A stretch of DNA of 64,000 nucleotides from Paracoccaceae bacterium (GCA_024742695.1 JANSXY010000003.1:228355-292354); one strand, 5' to 3'. Positions 1-9,200 are shown, counted from the first letter of the stretch. The notes: generated by a model not told the origin, from the sequence alone. Numbers and translations: made by a program.

Positions 1-1197
1 GCGCCCAGTGCCGAGGACGTGCGCGGCGTGCGGCAGGCGGTGCAGGAGATTCGCGCCGTCTCCGACGGGCGCGCGGCCACGCCCGAGGTTGCGATGGATG
101 TCGAGACGCTGGGCGGGCTGATCCGGCTGGGCGCCCGGTTCCTGCCCGGCCTCCGGGCCGAGGCCTGGATCGAGAACGGCGCGGTGCGGGGCCGCGCGGC
201 GCTGCCGGTGCCGGGCTTCGGTGGCGACCGCTGGGTCAACCTCGCCGCGACGGTGCCGCCCTTCGAGGGCCGGATCGCGCCGGCGGCGGTATCCGTTGGG
301 CCGGTCGCGTTGCCGCCGGGGGCCAGCCTGGCGCTTGGCCGACGGGCCGCCGATATCCTGCTGGGCAACGGGGCCGGCGACACGATCCTCGGCAGCGCCC
401 GGGCGATGCGGGTCGAGGGCGAGCGGCTGATCTTCACGCTGGGTCCGGGCGCCGGGGCGCGGGGCGCGGTTCTCGACGGCGTGTTCGCGGCGCTGCGCGG
501 CGCCTCGATGCCGGCGCCGGAGCGGATCGACGCGGTTCATGACAGGATCGTGGCGGCGATGGCGGCGGGCGCGTTGCCCACCGAGGGGTCGCTCTTGCCG
601 CATCTGCTCTTCGCCCTGGAACTGGCCGAGGCGGAGGCGGCGACCGATGCCGACATCCCCGACGCCTACACGGTCGCGATCTTCGGGCTGGCCAAGGCCT
701 GCGGCGCGGCGGAGTTCCGGCTGATCGTGGGCCGGCTGGCAGGCGCCGACGCCGCCGCGCCCGGCCGGGGACCGGCCGGATGCGATGCCGTCACGCTGGC
801 GGGGCGCGAGGATACGCGAAAGCATTTCCTGATCGCCGCGGCGATCAAGGCGGCCAGCAACCGCGGCTTCGCCATCGCGATCGGCGAGTTCAAGGAATTG
901 CACGACACGATTTCGGGCAGCGGCGGATTCGACTTCACCGATATCGCGGCGAACAATTCCGGCATCCGGCTGTCGGACCGGATGATGGCCGCGCCGTTGG
1001 CGGACTGGCCCGCCCTGCGCGCGCAGATCGTCACCGAGGCCGACGTGCTGGCCGATTTCGACGGCGTGCCGGGCCGGATCGGCGAGGCGGAGTTCGCCGC
1101 CCGCTACGGTTCGATCGACAGCCCGGCCTACCTGGAGATGCTGGAGCGGATAGAGCGGCGGATTGATGCGCTGCCGCTGCACCTGCCGCTTCGGTAG
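1..1197 (+). CDS. uncharacterised protein, 5' end cut by window
   Basis: The reading frame is open from base 1, so the gene begins upstream and at least 398 residues are seen; the in-frame GTG at 19 is probably not its start. I do not recognise the family. The N-terminal half has alternating short hydrophobic stretches that look like beta strands of an envelope-type domain (AEAWIENGAVRG, RWVNLAATVPP), and the C-terminal half is mixed helical with a distinctive segment (FTDIAANNSGIRLSD) that could be a family signature. No membrane helix or catalytic motif is visible in this part. It is followed by about 240 bp of non-coding DNA and the ffs promoter, so it is probably the last gene of its unit. 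That it is a gene is well supported by codon use; the function is unknown. Confidence 0.75.
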   Translation, partial: APSAEDVRGVRQAVQEIRAVSDGRAATPEVAMDVETLGGLIRLGARFLPGLRAEAWIENGAVRGRAALPVPGFGGDRWVNLAATVPPFEGRIAPAAVSVGPVALPPGASLALGRRAADILLGNGAGDTILGSARAMRVEGERLIFTLGPGAGARGAVLDGVFAALRGASMPAPERIDAVHDRIVAAMAAGALPTEGSLLPHLLFALELAEAEAATDADIPDAYTVAIFGLAKACGAAEFRLIVGRLAGADAAAPGRGPAGCDAVTLAGREDTRKHFLIAAAIKAASNRGFAIAIGEFKELHDTISGSGGFDFTDIAANNSGIRLSDRMMAAPLADWPALRAQIVTEADVLADFDGVPGRIGEAEFAARYGSIDSPAYLEMLERIERRIDALPLHLPLR

Positions 1198-1434
1198 CGT
1201 GCCCGGCGGCGGCATGTCTGGCAGTGGCGGCGAAAACCCGCGGGAGCGGCCGACCGGCGTTTCCGCCGGATCGCGCCACCCCCGCAAAGACCATCGAACT
1301 CGTCACTCTCTACACACGCGCAAGGCTAGCCACCCGCCCGGAACGCGGGCAAGACAAGCCCGCGCCGCATTCTGCGAATCCGCGACAGGCCGGGCGGGCA
1401 GGGGATCGGGGCCTGCGGCGTCGCCGGCGCCGGG

Positions 1435-1463
1435 TTGCGCGGCGCCACGGCGGCGACTATATC
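1435..1463 (+). promoter_or_regulatory. promoter of the SRP RNA gene
   Basis: A -35-like TTGCGC (1435-1440) and a -10-like TATATC (1458-1463) are separated by exactly 17 bases. They lie just upstream of the 5' end of the SRP RNA hairpin, so transcription would begin near 1470. The position is what a stable-RNA gene needs, which supports the call; the -35 is not a consensus match. Confidence 0.6.
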
Positions 1464-1468
1464 TGCCG

Positions 1469-1566
1469 GCGAGAGGTTGGCGCGGGCAGGCGCCTCGCCA
1501 ACCCGGTCAGGTCCGGAAGGAAGCAGCCGTAACGAGCCCCGTCTGGGTCGTTGTCCAGCCTCTCAC
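1469..1566 (+). ncRNA. ffs: signal recognition particle RNA (4.5S, small bacterial type)
   Basis: The sequence holds the near-invariant SRP domain IV core: GGTCAGGTCCGGAAGGAAGC (1505-1524) followed by AGCAGCCGTAACGAG, with the GGAA tetraloop and the asymmetric internal loop that binds Ffh. The 5' GAGAGGTTGG (1471-1480) pairs with the 3' CCAGCCTCTC (1555-1564) to close one long hairpin of about 96 nt, the usual size for the proteobacterial RNA. With Ffh it forms the particle that delivers nascent membrane proteins to FtsY and the Sec translocon. It sits alone between the truncated first gene and rsgA. Exact ends are inferred from the stem and promoter. Confidence 0.95.
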
Positions 1567-1697
1567 CCGTGAAACCCGAACAGGAGGGCCGTTGCATGGA
1601 TGCCGTGTTCACCCTCCGGGCCCTTGCCCGGCGCTAGGTGCCGTGCGGGCCCGATGGGCCGCCCTGCGGGGCAAGTCATCTATTCGGGACATTCACA

Positions 1698-2720
1698 GTG
1701 ACACATCCAACCCTTGCCGACCTTGGCTGGTCGGATCATTTCGCCCGCCAGTGCGGGCCCGAGCCGCGCGCCGCGCGGATCAGCGCCGTGCATCGCGACC
1801 GTCTGCAGGTTCTGTCGCCCGACGGGCCGCTGTCTCTCGTGCCCAGGGGGCATGCCGGCGGCTACGCCGTGGGCGATTTCGTGCTGCATGACGGGGTGCT
1901 GGCGCTCGAACGGCTCGCGCCTCAGACGGAAATCGCCCGCCGGGCCGCCGGAACCGGGGCCGCGCGGCAGCTCATAGCCGCCAATGTCGACACGCTGGCC
2001 ATCGTCACCTCCTGCAACGCCGATTTCAACGCGGCGCGGCTGGAACGCTATCTCGCTGTGGCCGAGGCCGCCGGCTGCCTGCCGCTCGTGGTGCTGACCA
2101 AGGCCGACCTCGTGGACGATCCGCGCGACTGGGTGCGGCGGGCGCAGCGGCTGTCGCCGCTGGTCACCGCGCTTGCGCTCGATGCCCGCGACCCGGAGGA
2201 GGCGCGCCGCCTCGATGCCTGGGCCGGGCCGGGCCAGACCCTGGCGCTGACCGGGTCGTCCGGCACCGGCAAGACGACGCTGCTCAACGCGCTCACCGGC
2301 GCTGCGGAAGCGACGCGCGGCATCCGCGAGGACGACGCGAAGGGCCGCCACACGACCACCCACCGCGCACTGCGCCGGGCGCTGGCCGGCGGCTGGATCA
2401 TCGACACGCCGGGGATGCGCGAACTGGCGCTGACCGAGGCGGCGGAGGGGATCGACGCGGTCTTCGCCGATCTGGCGGACCTGGAGACGCGCTGCCGGTT
2501 CTCCGATTGCCGGCACGAGACCGAACCGGGCTGCGCCGTCCGGGCCGCGCTGGACGCCGGCGAGATAGATGCCGACCGGCTGGCGCGCTGGGAAAAGCTG
2601 CGGCGCGAGGAACGGCGCAACACCAAAACCCTGGCCGAGGCGCATGCCCGCGACCGCGCCTTCGGCAAGATGGTGCGCACGGTGATGCGCGACAAGCGCG
2701 ACCGCGGGCTGAAGGGCTAG
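1698..2720 (+). CDS. rsgA: ribosome small subunit-dependent GTPase A
   Basis: RsgA (YjeQ) is a circularly permuted GTPase that proofreads late 30S assembly. The 340-residue protein has an N-terminal OB fold, then the permuted motif order G4 (TKADL), G1/P-loop (GSSGTGKTT) and G3 (DTPGMRE), and a C-terminal zinc knuckle (CRFSDCRHETEPGC). The usual GxSGVGKS P-loop reads GTGKT here, a mild variation. The GTG at 1698 is taken as the start because the OB fold begins there; the frame is open back to 1638, but that extension has no family character. It ends 4 bp before the convergent phosphatase gene. Confidence 0.95.
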   Translation: MTHPTLADLGWSDHFARQCGPEPRAARISAVHRDRLQVLSPDGPLSLVPRGHAGGYAVGDFVLHDGVLALERLAPQTEIARRAAGTGAARQLIAANVDTLAIVTSCNADFNAARLERYLAVAEAAGCLPLVVLTKADLVDDPRDWVRRAQRLSPLVTALALDARDPEEARRLDAWAGPGQTLALTGSSGTGKTTLLNALTGAAEATRGIREDDAKGRHTTTHRALRRALAGGWIIDTPGMRELALTEAAEGIDAVFADLADLETRCRFSDCRHETEPGCAVRAALDAGEIDADRLARWEKLRREERRNTKTLAEAHARDRAFGKMVRTVMRDKRDRGLKG

Positions 2721-2724
2721 GGTT

Positions 2725-3213
2725 TCAGGGCGCGGGCCGACCGGCCCCCGCCCAGGCCTCCTGCGCGGGGGTTTCGACCGCGCCGGGGCGTACGGCGCGC
2801 AGGTCCGCCAGCGCCGCGTCCGGGTTCCGCCCGCGTTCCACCATCAGCCGCAGCACCAGCATCCCCGACCGTCCCTGCCCACCGTAGCAATGCACCAGCA
2901 CCGCGCCGCCGGCGTCCAGCACGGCGTGCAGGCGGGCCGACAGGGCGGGCCAGCCGGCCATCCCCCGCGGCACGCCGAAATCGCGAATCGGGAAGCTGGC
3001 ATGGGCAATTCCGTCGCGGGCCAGAAGCCCGGCGAGGTCGCCCATGTTGTGGCGCGCCATCTCGGCCGGTTCGGTCAGCGACACGACGATGCCGGGTGCC
3101 CAGGCCCGGATCGCCGCCAGATCCTCCAGCGCCCGGCCGCCGCGGCCCGGCAGCCGGCAAACGCCGATCCGCGCACCGCCCTCCAGCGTCAGCGTCGCGA
3201 TGCCGAAAGCCAT
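2725..3213 (-). CDS. small dual-specificity/tyrosine phosphatase-like protein
   Basis: The 162-residue protein carries the cysteine phosphatase signature HCYGGQGRSG (C109, R115), which matches HCxxGxxRS, and an upstream Asp in PIRDFG (D78) at the position expected for the general acid. This fits the compact dual-specificity/atypical phosphatase fold and a cytoplasmic location. The substrate cannot be told from the sequence. The gene is convergent with rsgA and divergent from dnaX, with 80 bp between its start and the dnaX ATG, so the two may share a promoter region. Confidence 0.85.
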   Translation of the reverse strand: MAFGIATLTLEGGARIGVCRLPGRGGRALEDLAAIRAWAPGIVVSLTEPAEMARHNMGDLAGLLARDGIAHASFPIRDFGVPRGMAGWPALSARLHAVLDAGGAVLVHCYGGQGRSGMLVLRLMVERGRNPDAALADLRAVRPGAVETPAQEAWAGAGRPAP

Positions 3214-3293
3214 GTCGCCCTCCCTGCCGGGACTCGCCTTTTGCCCCTCGCCGTTCTACTCAGGGACGGGGGCAAGGGCGACATGAAAGACCG

Positions 3294-5114
3294 ATGACCG
3301 AGGCAGGCGCGACAGATCAGGGCTACCAGGTTCTGGCCCGGAAATACCGCCCGCAGACCTTCGCCGATCTCGTCGGCCAGGAAGCGATGGTGCGTACGCT
3401 GAAGAACGCCTTCGCCGCCGACCGGATCGCCCATGCCTTCGTCATGACCGGGGTGCGCGGGGTCGGCAAGACGACGACCGCGCGGATCATCGCCAAGGGG
3501 CTGAACTGCATCGGCCCGGACGGGCAGGGCGGGCCGACGACCGATCCCTGCCTGGTCTGCGACCATTGCCGCGCGATTGCCGAGGGCCGGCATGTCGACG
3601 TGATGGAGATGGACGCGGCCAGCCGCACCGGTGTGGGCGACATCCGCGAGATCATCGACAGCGTGCACTACCGGGCCGCCAGCGCGCGCTACAAGGTCTA
3701 CATCATCGACGAGGTTCACATGCTCTCGACAAGCGCGTTCAACGCGCTTCTCAAGACGCTGGAAGAACCGCCCGCGCATGTGAAGTTCATCTTCGCCACC
3801 ACGGAAATCCGCAAGGTGCCGGTCACGGTGCTGTCGCGCTGCCAGCGGTTCGACCTGCGCCGGATCGAGCCGGAGGACATGCTGGCGATGCTGCGCCGGA
3901 TCGCCGAGGCCGAGGGCGCGAAGATCGGCGACGACGCGCTGGCGCTGATCACCCGCGCCGCCGAGGGCTCGGCCCGTGACGCGCAATCGCTGCTCGACCA
4001 GGCGATTTCGCATGGCGCGGGGGAAACCGGCGCCGACCAGGTACGCGCGATGCTGGGGCTGGCCGACCGGGGCCGGGTGCTCGACCTGTTCGACCTGATC
4101 ATGAGGGGCGACGCCGGCGGCGCGCTGGCGGAACTGGCCGGGCAATACGCCGATGGCGCCGACCCGGTCGCGGTGCTGCGCGACCTGGCCGAGGTCACGC
4201 ACTGGATCTCGATGCTCAGGATCACCCCGGCGGCGGCCGAGGATCCCACCGTCGCGCCCGATGAACGTGCCCGCGGGCTGGCGATGGCCGAGGCGCTGAA
4301 CATGCGGGCGCTGGCGCGGATGTGGCAGATGCTGCTCAAGGCGCTGGACGAGGTTTCGACCGCGCCGAACGCGATGATGGCGGCCGAGATGGCGGTGATC
4401 CGGCTGACCCATGTCGCCGACCTGCCGGATCCGGAACGCCTGCTGCGGCGGCTGGGCGAGCTGGGCGACGCGGTGGACTCCGGCCAGCCGGTGCCGCGCC
4501 CGCCGCCGGCGGCGGGCGGCACCGGCGGCGCAATCGGCGGCGCAATCGGCGGCACCGTCGGTGTCGGTGGCGGCGGATCGGGCGGTGGGGCGACCGCGCG
4601 CGGTATCGGCCAGCCCGGCGGTGCGGCAACGGCACCGGCCCGCGCGCCCGAAACGGCGCTGGCGCGCTATGCCCGGTTCGAGGATGTCGTCGACCTGATC
4701 CGCGCCAACCGCGACGTCAAGCTTCTGGTCGAGGTCGAAACCCACCTGCGGCTGGCCCGCTACGCGCCCGGACGGATCGAGTTCGAACCGACGCCGGAGG
4801 CCCCGCGCGACCTTGCCGCGACGCTGGCGGCGCGCCTGCAAGCCTGGACCGGGGTGCGCTGGGGCGTGTCGGTCGTGGCCGAGGGCGGTGCGGCGACGAT
4901 CGCGGAACGCCGCGATGCCGACCGGCTGGCGGCGGAAGAAGAGGCGCGGCAGAACCCGCTGGTACAGGCGGTGATGGCGGCCTTTCCCGGCGCAAGGATC
5001 AGCGATATCCGCACCGGCGCGGAAACCCTGGCGGACGCGGCCGAGGCCGCGCTGCCGGACGTCGAGGACGAGGACGGCGACGAGGACGGCTGGGATCCGT
5101 TCGAAAGGGATTAG
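3294..5114 (+). CDS. dnaX: DNA polymerase III subunit gamma/tau
   Basis: This is the clamp-loader ATPase of the replicative polymerase, 606 residues. It shows the Walker A P-loop (GVRGVGKTTTAR), a cysteine zinc module with CLVCDHC, the DEVHMLS Walker B and the LSRCQRF sensor/arginine-finger motif. A Gly-rich linker (about residues 407-440) separates the ATPase part from a tau-specific C-terminal domain that ends in an acidic tail. The ATG at 3294 is chosen because the conserved N-terminus (YQVLARKYRPQTF) follows it closely. No A-rich slippery heptamer was seen, so a separate frameshifted gamma form is not predicted. It is followed 9 bp later by ybaB, as in many proteobacteria. Confidence 0.96.
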   Translation: MTEAGATDQGYQVLARKYRPQTFADLVGQEAMVRTLKNAFAADRIAHAFVMTGVRGVGKTTTARIIAKGLNCIGPDGQGGPTTDPCLVCDHCRAIAEGRHVDVMEMDAASRTGVGDIREIIDSVHYRAASARYKVYIIDEVHMLSTSAFNALLKTLEEPPAHVKFIFATTEIRKVPVTVLSRCQRFDLRRIEPEDMLAMLRRIAEAEGAKIGDDALALITRAAEGSARDAQSLLDQAISHGAGETGADQVRAMLGLADRGRVLDLFDLIMRGDAGGALAELAGQYADGADPVAVLRDLAEVTHWISMLRITPAAAEDPTVAPDERARGLAMAEALNMRALARMWQMLLKALDEVSTAPNAMMAAEMAVIRLTHVADLPDPERLLRRLGELGDAVDSGQPVPRPPPAAGGTGGAIGGAIGGTVGVGGGGSGGGATARGIGQPGGAATAPARAPETALARYARFEDVVDLIRANRDVKLLVEVETHLRLARYAPGRIEFEPTPEAPRDLAATLAARLQAWTGVRWGVSVVAEGGAATIAERRDADRLAAEEEARQNPLVQAVMAAFPGARISDIRTGAETLADAAEAALPDVEDEDGDEDGWDPFERD

Positions 5115-5123
5115 GAGAGGGCG

Positions 5124-5468
5124 ATGTTCAAGGGACTGGGCCAGATGGGCGACATGGGCAAGATGCTCAAGGCCGCGCAGGAGATGCAGGGCAAGATGGC
5201 CGCCCTGACCGAGGAGTTGCACCAGATCACGGTGACGGGCGAGTCCGGCGCGGGGCTGGTCAAGGCGGTCTGCAGCGCGAAGGGGGAGTTGAGAAGCCTC
5301 GACATCGACCCGTCGATCTTCAACGCCGACGACAAGGAAGTGGTCGAGGATCTGATCCTCGCCGCGATCAAGGATGCGCAGAAGCGCGCGGCCGAGAAGA
5401 CCCAGGAGGAAATGGGTAAACTGACCGCCTCGATGGGTCTGCCGGCCGACATGAAACTGCCGTTCTGA
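5124..5468 (+). CDS. ybaB: YbaB/EbfC family nucleoid-associated protein
   Basis: The 114-residue protein starts with a Met-rich helix ([19 protein letters not shown]) and continues with the family's conserved [12 protein letters not shown] segment. YbaB/EbfC proteins form dimeric 'tweezers' that bind DNA. The gene lies between dnaX and recR with spacings of 9 and 7 bp, the classic dnaX-ybaB-recR operon, which ties it to replication and repair. A purine-rich GGAGAGGG precedes the ATG. Confidence 0.93.
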   Translation: MFKGLGQMGDMGKMLKAAQEMQGKMAALTEELHQITVTGESGAGLVKAVCSAKGELRSLDIDPSIFNADDKEVVEDLILAAIKDAQKRAAEKTQEEMGKLTASMGLPADMKLPF

Positions 5469-5475
5469 TCCGCCG

Positions 5476-6075
5476 ATGACGCAGGCCGACCGCGACATCG
5501 AGCGGCTGATCGAACTGATGGCGCGGCTGCCGGGCCTTGGCCCGCGCTCGGCGCGGCGCGCGGCGCTGCACCTGATCAAGAAGCGCGGGCAAGTGATGGC
5601 GCCCCTGGCCGAGGTGATGGGCCGGGTCGCGGCCACGGTGCGCGACTGCGCCGCCTGCGGCAATCTCGCGACCGGTGACCTGTGCGACATCTGCCGCGAT
5701 CCGGCCCGCGCCACCGGCGAGATCTGCGTGGTCGAGGACGTGGCCGATCTCTGGGCGCTGGAACGCGGGCAGGTGTTCCGCGGCCGCTATCACGTTCTGG
5801 GCGGCACGCTGTCGGCGCTGGACGGGATCGGGCCGGAGGATCTGCGCATTCCGGTCCTGATCCGCCGGATCGCCGATGAGGGCGTGCGCGAGGTGATCCT
5901 CGCGCTCGGCGCCACGGTCGACGGCCAGACCACCGCGCATTACATCGCCGAGGCGCTGGCGGAGGCCGCGGTCGAGGTTTCCACGCTCGCGCAGGGCGTT
6001 CCGGTGGGCGGTGAACTGGACTATCTCGACGAAGGCACGATCTCGGCCGCGCTCAGGGCGCGCCGCCGGGTCTGA
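5476..6075 (+). CDS. recR: recombination mediator protein RecR
   Basis: RecR acts with RecF and RecO to load RecA on gapped DNA. The 199-residue protein is normal in length and shows an N-terminal helix-hairpin-helix ([17 protein letters not shown]), a four-cysteine zinc finger ([16 protein letters not shown]), a Toprim domain ([13 protein letters not shown]) and the C-terminal [14 protein letters not shown] motif. It is the last gene of the dnaX-ybaB-recR operon and is convergent with trcR, 20 bp away. Confidence 0.96.
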   Translation: MTQADRDIERLIELMARLPGLGPRSARRAALHLIKKRGQVMAPLAEVMGRVAATVRDCAACGNLATGDLCDICRDPARATGEICVVEDVADLWALERGQVFRGRYHVLGGTLSALDGIGPEDLRIPVLIRRIADEGVREVILALGATVDGQTTAHYIAEALAEAAVEVSTLAQGVPVGGELDYLDEGTISAALRARRRV

Positions 6076-6095
6076 CGGCCCGCGCCCGGCCGGGT

Positions 6096-6869
6096 TCAGC
6101 GGGCGATGCCGTCGTCCTCTTCGTCCTCGTCTTCGTCGTTCTCGCCATGCGGCAGGTTGAAGAAGCTCTCGGCGTCCGAGAAATCCTTCGCCTCCGGCGT
6201 CTCGTCGGCATCGCCGCCGGTGAGCGAGAAGGTTTCCAGCCCGGCGATCGCCGTCGGCATCCGCGGTTCCGGGGCCATTTCCAGCGACTGTTCGGTGGAC
6301 ACCAGCTTGCGGCGTTCGTCATCCGACATCAGCGCGCCCTCGGCGGCCTTCTTCTTCGCGGCCTTCTGCACCGCCGCGTCCAGTTCCGACTGCTTGCACA
6401 GCCCCAGGGCGACCGGGTCGATCGGCTGGATCTGGCCGATGTTCCAGTGCGTCCGGTCGCGGATCGACTGGATCGTCGGCTTGGTGGTGCCGACGAGCTT
6501 GCCGACCTGCGCATCGGTCAGTTCGGGATGGAACTTGACCAGCCACAGGATCGCCGCGGGCCGGTCCTGCCGCTTCGACAGGGGCGTGTAGCGCGGGCCG
6601 CGGCGCTTTTCCTCGCCCTGGGCCGCGGGGTTGTGCTTCAGCTTGAGCGCGTGCGCCGGATCGGCCTCGCCCTTGCTGATTTCCTCGGGCTCGAGCTGGT
6701 TGTTGGCGATCGGGTCGAAGCCCTTCACGCCGGTCGCGACATCGCCATCCGCGATCCCCTGCACCTCGAGTTCGTGCAGCCCGCAGAAATCCGCGATCTG
6801 CCTGAAGCTCAGCGTGGTGTTGTCGACAAGCCAGACAGCGGTGGCCTTGGCCATGAGCGGCTTCGTCAT
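6096..6869 (-). CDS. trcR: DUF1013 / TrcR-type cell-cycle transcriptional regulator
   Basis: The 257-residue protein matches the alphaproteobacterial DUF1013 family: an N-terminal block (MAKATAVWLVDNTTLSF) and helix-turn-helix-like elements (FRQIADFCGLHELEVQGI; LTDAQVGKLVGTTKPTIQ). The Caulobacter member, TrcR, is described as a cell-cycle transcription regulator. The C-terminal third is low in complexity and very acidic, ending in a run of Asp/Glu. An AAGGAG sits 8 nt before the ATG. The family call is firm; regulation of particular genes here is not shown by the sequence. Confidence 0.9.
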   Translation of the reverse strand: MTKPLMAKATAVWLVDNTTLSFRQIADFCGLHELEVQGIADGDVATGVKGFDPIANNQLEPEEISKGEADPAHALKLKHNPAAQGEEKRRGPRYTPLSKRQDRPAAILWLVKFHPELTDAQVGKLVGTTKPTIQSIRDRTHWNIGQIQPIDPVALGLCKQSELDAAVQKAAKKKAAEGALMSDDERRKLVSTEQSLEMAPEPRMPTAIAGLETFSLTGGDADETPEAKDFSDAESFFNLPHGENDEDEDEEDDGIAR

Positions 6870-7021
6870 CGGGTCACTCCTTCTCGATCGCTCCCCGGGC
6901 CGGTGGAACGGCCGCGACCCGGTGGGCCGCCAATCCTCGTTTTCGGGGAAGGTGGTCCGCGATATAGCCCGCCGCGCCGCGCAAGAAAAGAGGGAATCCG
7001 CGGCCCGGTGCCGGGCCGCCG

Positions 7022-8005
7022 TCAGGCCACCTTCAGCACGATCTTGCCGATATGGGCCGAGCTTTCCATCCGCGCATGCGCCGCCGCCGCCTCGGCCAGC
7101 GGAAACTCGCTGTCCATCACCGGCCGCAGCCGGCCGGCCGCGATCATCGGCCAGACATGGGCGCGGACCTCCGCCGCGATCCGCGCCTTGGCGAGGTCGG
7201 ATTGCGGGCGCAGCGTCGATCCGGTGATCGTCAGTCGCCGGACCATGACCTCGGCGAAGTTCAGCTCCACCTTCGGGCCGGACAGGAAGGCGATCTGCAC
7301 CAGCCGCCCGTCATCGGCCAGCGCCCTGACATTGCGCGGCAGGTAGGGGCCGCCGACCATGTCGAGGATCAGGTTCGCGCCGCCCTCGGCCTTCAGGATC
7401 GCGACGAAATCCTCGTCGCGGTAGTTGATCGCGCGCTCGGCGCCGAGACCGGTGCAGGCCGCGCATTTCTCGGCGGAGCCGGCGGTGGCGAAGACCCGCG
7501 CGCCCAGCGCCGCGGCGATCTGGATCGCGGTGGTGCCGATCCCCGACGATCCGCCATGCACGAGGAACCGTTCGCCGGCCGTCAGCCCGCCGCGCATCAC
7601 GACGTTCGACCAGACCGTGAAACAGGTCTCGGGCAGGCAGGCGGCCTCGGCCATGTCCAGCCCCTCGGGCACCGGCAGGGCATGGGCGGCGGGGGTGAGC
7701 GCGTACTGGGCATAGCCGCCGCCGGGCAACAGCGCGCAGACCGCGTCGCCCACGGCCCAGCCGGTCACGCCCGGCCCGATGGCGGCGACATGGCCGGCGG
7801 CCTCCAGCCCCGGCAGGGGCGAGGCGCCGGGCGGCGGCGCGTAGCTGCCGGCGCGCTGCAGCGCGTCGGGCCGGTTCACCCCGGCATAGGCGATGCGGAT
7901 CAGGATCTGGCCGTGGCCCGGTTCCGGCACCGGAACCCGGCACGGGCGCAGCACCTCGGGCCCGCCCGGTTCCGTGATCTCGATCGCCTGCATCGTGTCG
8001 GTCAT
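7022..8005 (-). CDS. NAD(P)H-quinone oxidoreductase, zinc-free MDR family (PIG3-like)
   Basis: The 327-residue medium-chain reductase has a GroES-like N-terminal domain (AYAGVNRPDALQRAG) and a Rossmann domain with the cofactor loop VHGGSSGIGTTAIQIA. The zinc-ligand cysteines of alcohol dehydrogenases are absent, which places it with quinone oxidoreductases of the PIG3/TP53I3 type. The start is set at the ATG at 8005, because an AGGGAGG lies 5-6 nt upstream; the open frame from 8023 would place that ribosome-binding site inside the gene. The physiological quinone is unknown. Confidence 0.88.
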   Translation of the reverse strand: MTDTMQAIEITEPGGPEVLRPCRVPVPEPGHGQILIRIAYAGVNRPDALQRAGSYAPPPGASPLPGLEAAGHVAAIGPGVTGWAVGDAVCALLPGGGYAQYALTPAAHALPVPEGLDMAEAACLPETCFTVWSNVVMRGGLTAGERFLVHGGSSGIGTTAIQIAAALGARVFATAGSAEKCAACTGLGAERAINYRDEDFVAILKAEGGANLILDMVGGPYLPRNVRALADDGRLVQIAFLSGPKVELNFAEVMVRRLTITGSTLRPQSDLAKARIAAEVRAHVWPMIAAGRLRPVMDSEFPLAEAAAAHARMESSAHIGKIVLKVA

Positions 8006-8075
8006 GCGCGCCTCCCTGCTCACGCCCTCCTAGCAAGGTCGCGGCGCCGGGAAAAGACGGCAGCCGACGGCCCGG

Positions 8076-8768
8076 TCAGCGCGCCGCGCCGCGGCCGGGC
8101 AGGTCGCCGGTGCCGCGCGGCTTGCGGATCCGTTCGGCCAGCTTCATCGGCCCGGCCAGAAGCGGGCCCAGCACCGGGTTCTCGCGCGCCTTCGCCTTGG
8201 CGCTCTCGATCCGCATCACATCCTCGATCCGACGGTCGAGAAACGCCCAGGTCTCGGCCTGGCCGGGGCTGTCGTCGCCCAGCCAGTAGAGCACCGTCGC
8301 GGCATGAACGGCCGACAGCGTGGCGCGCTTCGTGTACCAGTTCAGATCGTCGGAACCGTCGCCCAGCGCCCGCCAGATCGCATCCGCCGTGCCCCAGACC
8401 AGTTCCGCCCCGGTCGCGGCGTGCTGCGGCAGCGCGAACAGCGTGGCGCCGCGCCGCACGACCTCGCGATCCGCGCCCTCCAGCCTGAGCCGGACCGCCC
8501 GCGCCACCCGGTCGCGAAATCGCAGCCCGGCACCGGGATCGGCGGCCAGCCGCGCCGCCATCTCGGCGTCGCCCCGACGATGGCAGTCGACGGCCAGGTC
8601 GACCGCGCCGCGCGGGCACAGAAGCCGGGCCTCGGCAAGGTCGATCCCCGCGTCGCGCGCGGCGGCGCGGAACGTCTCGTCCGACCAGCCGTCGAACGGC
8701 ACGTGCATCAGCGCCGCGTCCAGAAGCGCGGCGCGGCGCGGTTCGGGCGAAACGTGCGGATCGGGCAT
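8076..8768 (-). CDS. COQ9 family protein (ubiquinone biosynthesis accessory protein)
   Basis: COQ9 is a TetR-like-fold lipid-binding protein that helps the COQ7-type hydroxylase in ubiquinone synthesis. The 230-residue protein shows the family pattern: an N-terminal helical bundle (ALLDAALMHVPFDGWSDE), a central DDLNWYTKRATLSAVHAAT block and TVLYWLGDDSPG followed by a Trp-containing helix. The ATG at 8768 is preceded by AGGAGG at 7 nt, so the upstream extension to 8843 is rejected. It is divergent from rpsU. ubiA and a polyprenyl synthase elsewhere in the window belong to the same pathway. Confidence 0.9.
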   Translation of the reverse strand: MPDPHVSPEPRRAALLDAALMHVPFDGWSDETFRAAARDAGIDLAEARLLCPRGAVDLAVDCHRRGDAEMAARLAADPGAGLRFRDRVARAVRLRLEGADREVVRRGATLFALPQHAATGAELVWGTADAIWRALGDGSDDLNWYTKRATLSAVHAATVLYWLGDDSPGQAETWAFLDRRIEDVMRIESAKAKARENPVLGPLLAGPMKLAERIRKPRGTGDLPGRGAAR

Positions 8769-8791
8769 GGTCTGGCCTCCTGTTGCGGCGG

Positions 8792-8820
8792 TGGACAAAG
8801 CCGCCGGCCCTTGATATAGG
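8792..8820 (+). promoter_or_regulatory. rpsU promoter
   Basis: TGGACA (8792-8797) and TATAGG (8815-8820) are spaced by 17 bases, about 52 bp upstream of the rpsU ATG. The match and the position support a housekeeping sigma factor promoter for the ribosomal protein gene. Confidence 0.55.
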
Positions 8821-8872
8821 GCGGCTTCCTGCAAAGACAGCAACTCTAACCTAGGAAGGTGGTGACAACCAC

Positions 8873-9079
8873 ATGCAGGTCAGCGTCCGCGACAACAACG
8901 TCGAACAGGCGCTTCGCGCCCTGAAGAAGAAACTTCAGCGCGAAGGGGTTTTCCGCGAAATGAAGCTCAAGCAGCATTTCGAGAAGCCGTCGGTCAAGAA
9001 GGCGCGCGAGAAGGCCGAGGCGATTCGCCGCGCCCGCAAGCTCGCCCGCAAGAAGGCCCAGCGCGAAGGCGCGCTGTAA
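8873..9079 (+). CDS. rpsU: 30S ribosomal protein S21
   Basis: The 68-residue, Lys/Arg-rich protein matches bS21 along its length: the N-terminal [18 protein letters not shown], then [14 protein letters not shown] and a basic C-terminal helix. S21 binds the 30S platform near the anti-Shine-Dalgarno helix. A strong GGAAGGTGGTG leader precedes the ATG. The gene is monocistronic, with its own promoter and an intrinsic terminator downstream. Confidence 0.97.
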   Translation: MQVSVRDNNVEQALRALKKKLQREGVFREMKLKQHFEKPSVKKAREKAEAIRRARKLARKKAQREGAL

Positions 9080-9120
9080 GGCGTTCCGCGACACTGGCCC
9101 GGGTCACCGGGCACCGATGA

Positions 9121-9147
9121 CCCCCGTCCGCAAGGCCGGGGGTTTTT
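9121..9147 (+). terminator. intrinsic terminator of rpsU
   Basis: CCCCCG (9121-9126) pairs with CGGGGG (9137-9142), with an inner CC-GCAA-GG hairpin, followed directly by TTTTT. It lies 41 bp after the rpsU stop codon. Confidence 0.85.
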
Positions 9148-9200
9148 CGTTTCCCGCCCCAGCCCGGCCCCGGCCCCGGCCCGCGCGCCGTGGCGCGCCC

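Noticed and set aside
3294..5114. Programmed frameshift for a short gamma form of DnaX
   Set aside because: No A-rich slippery heptamer with a downstream hairpin was seen in the GC-rich coding sequence.
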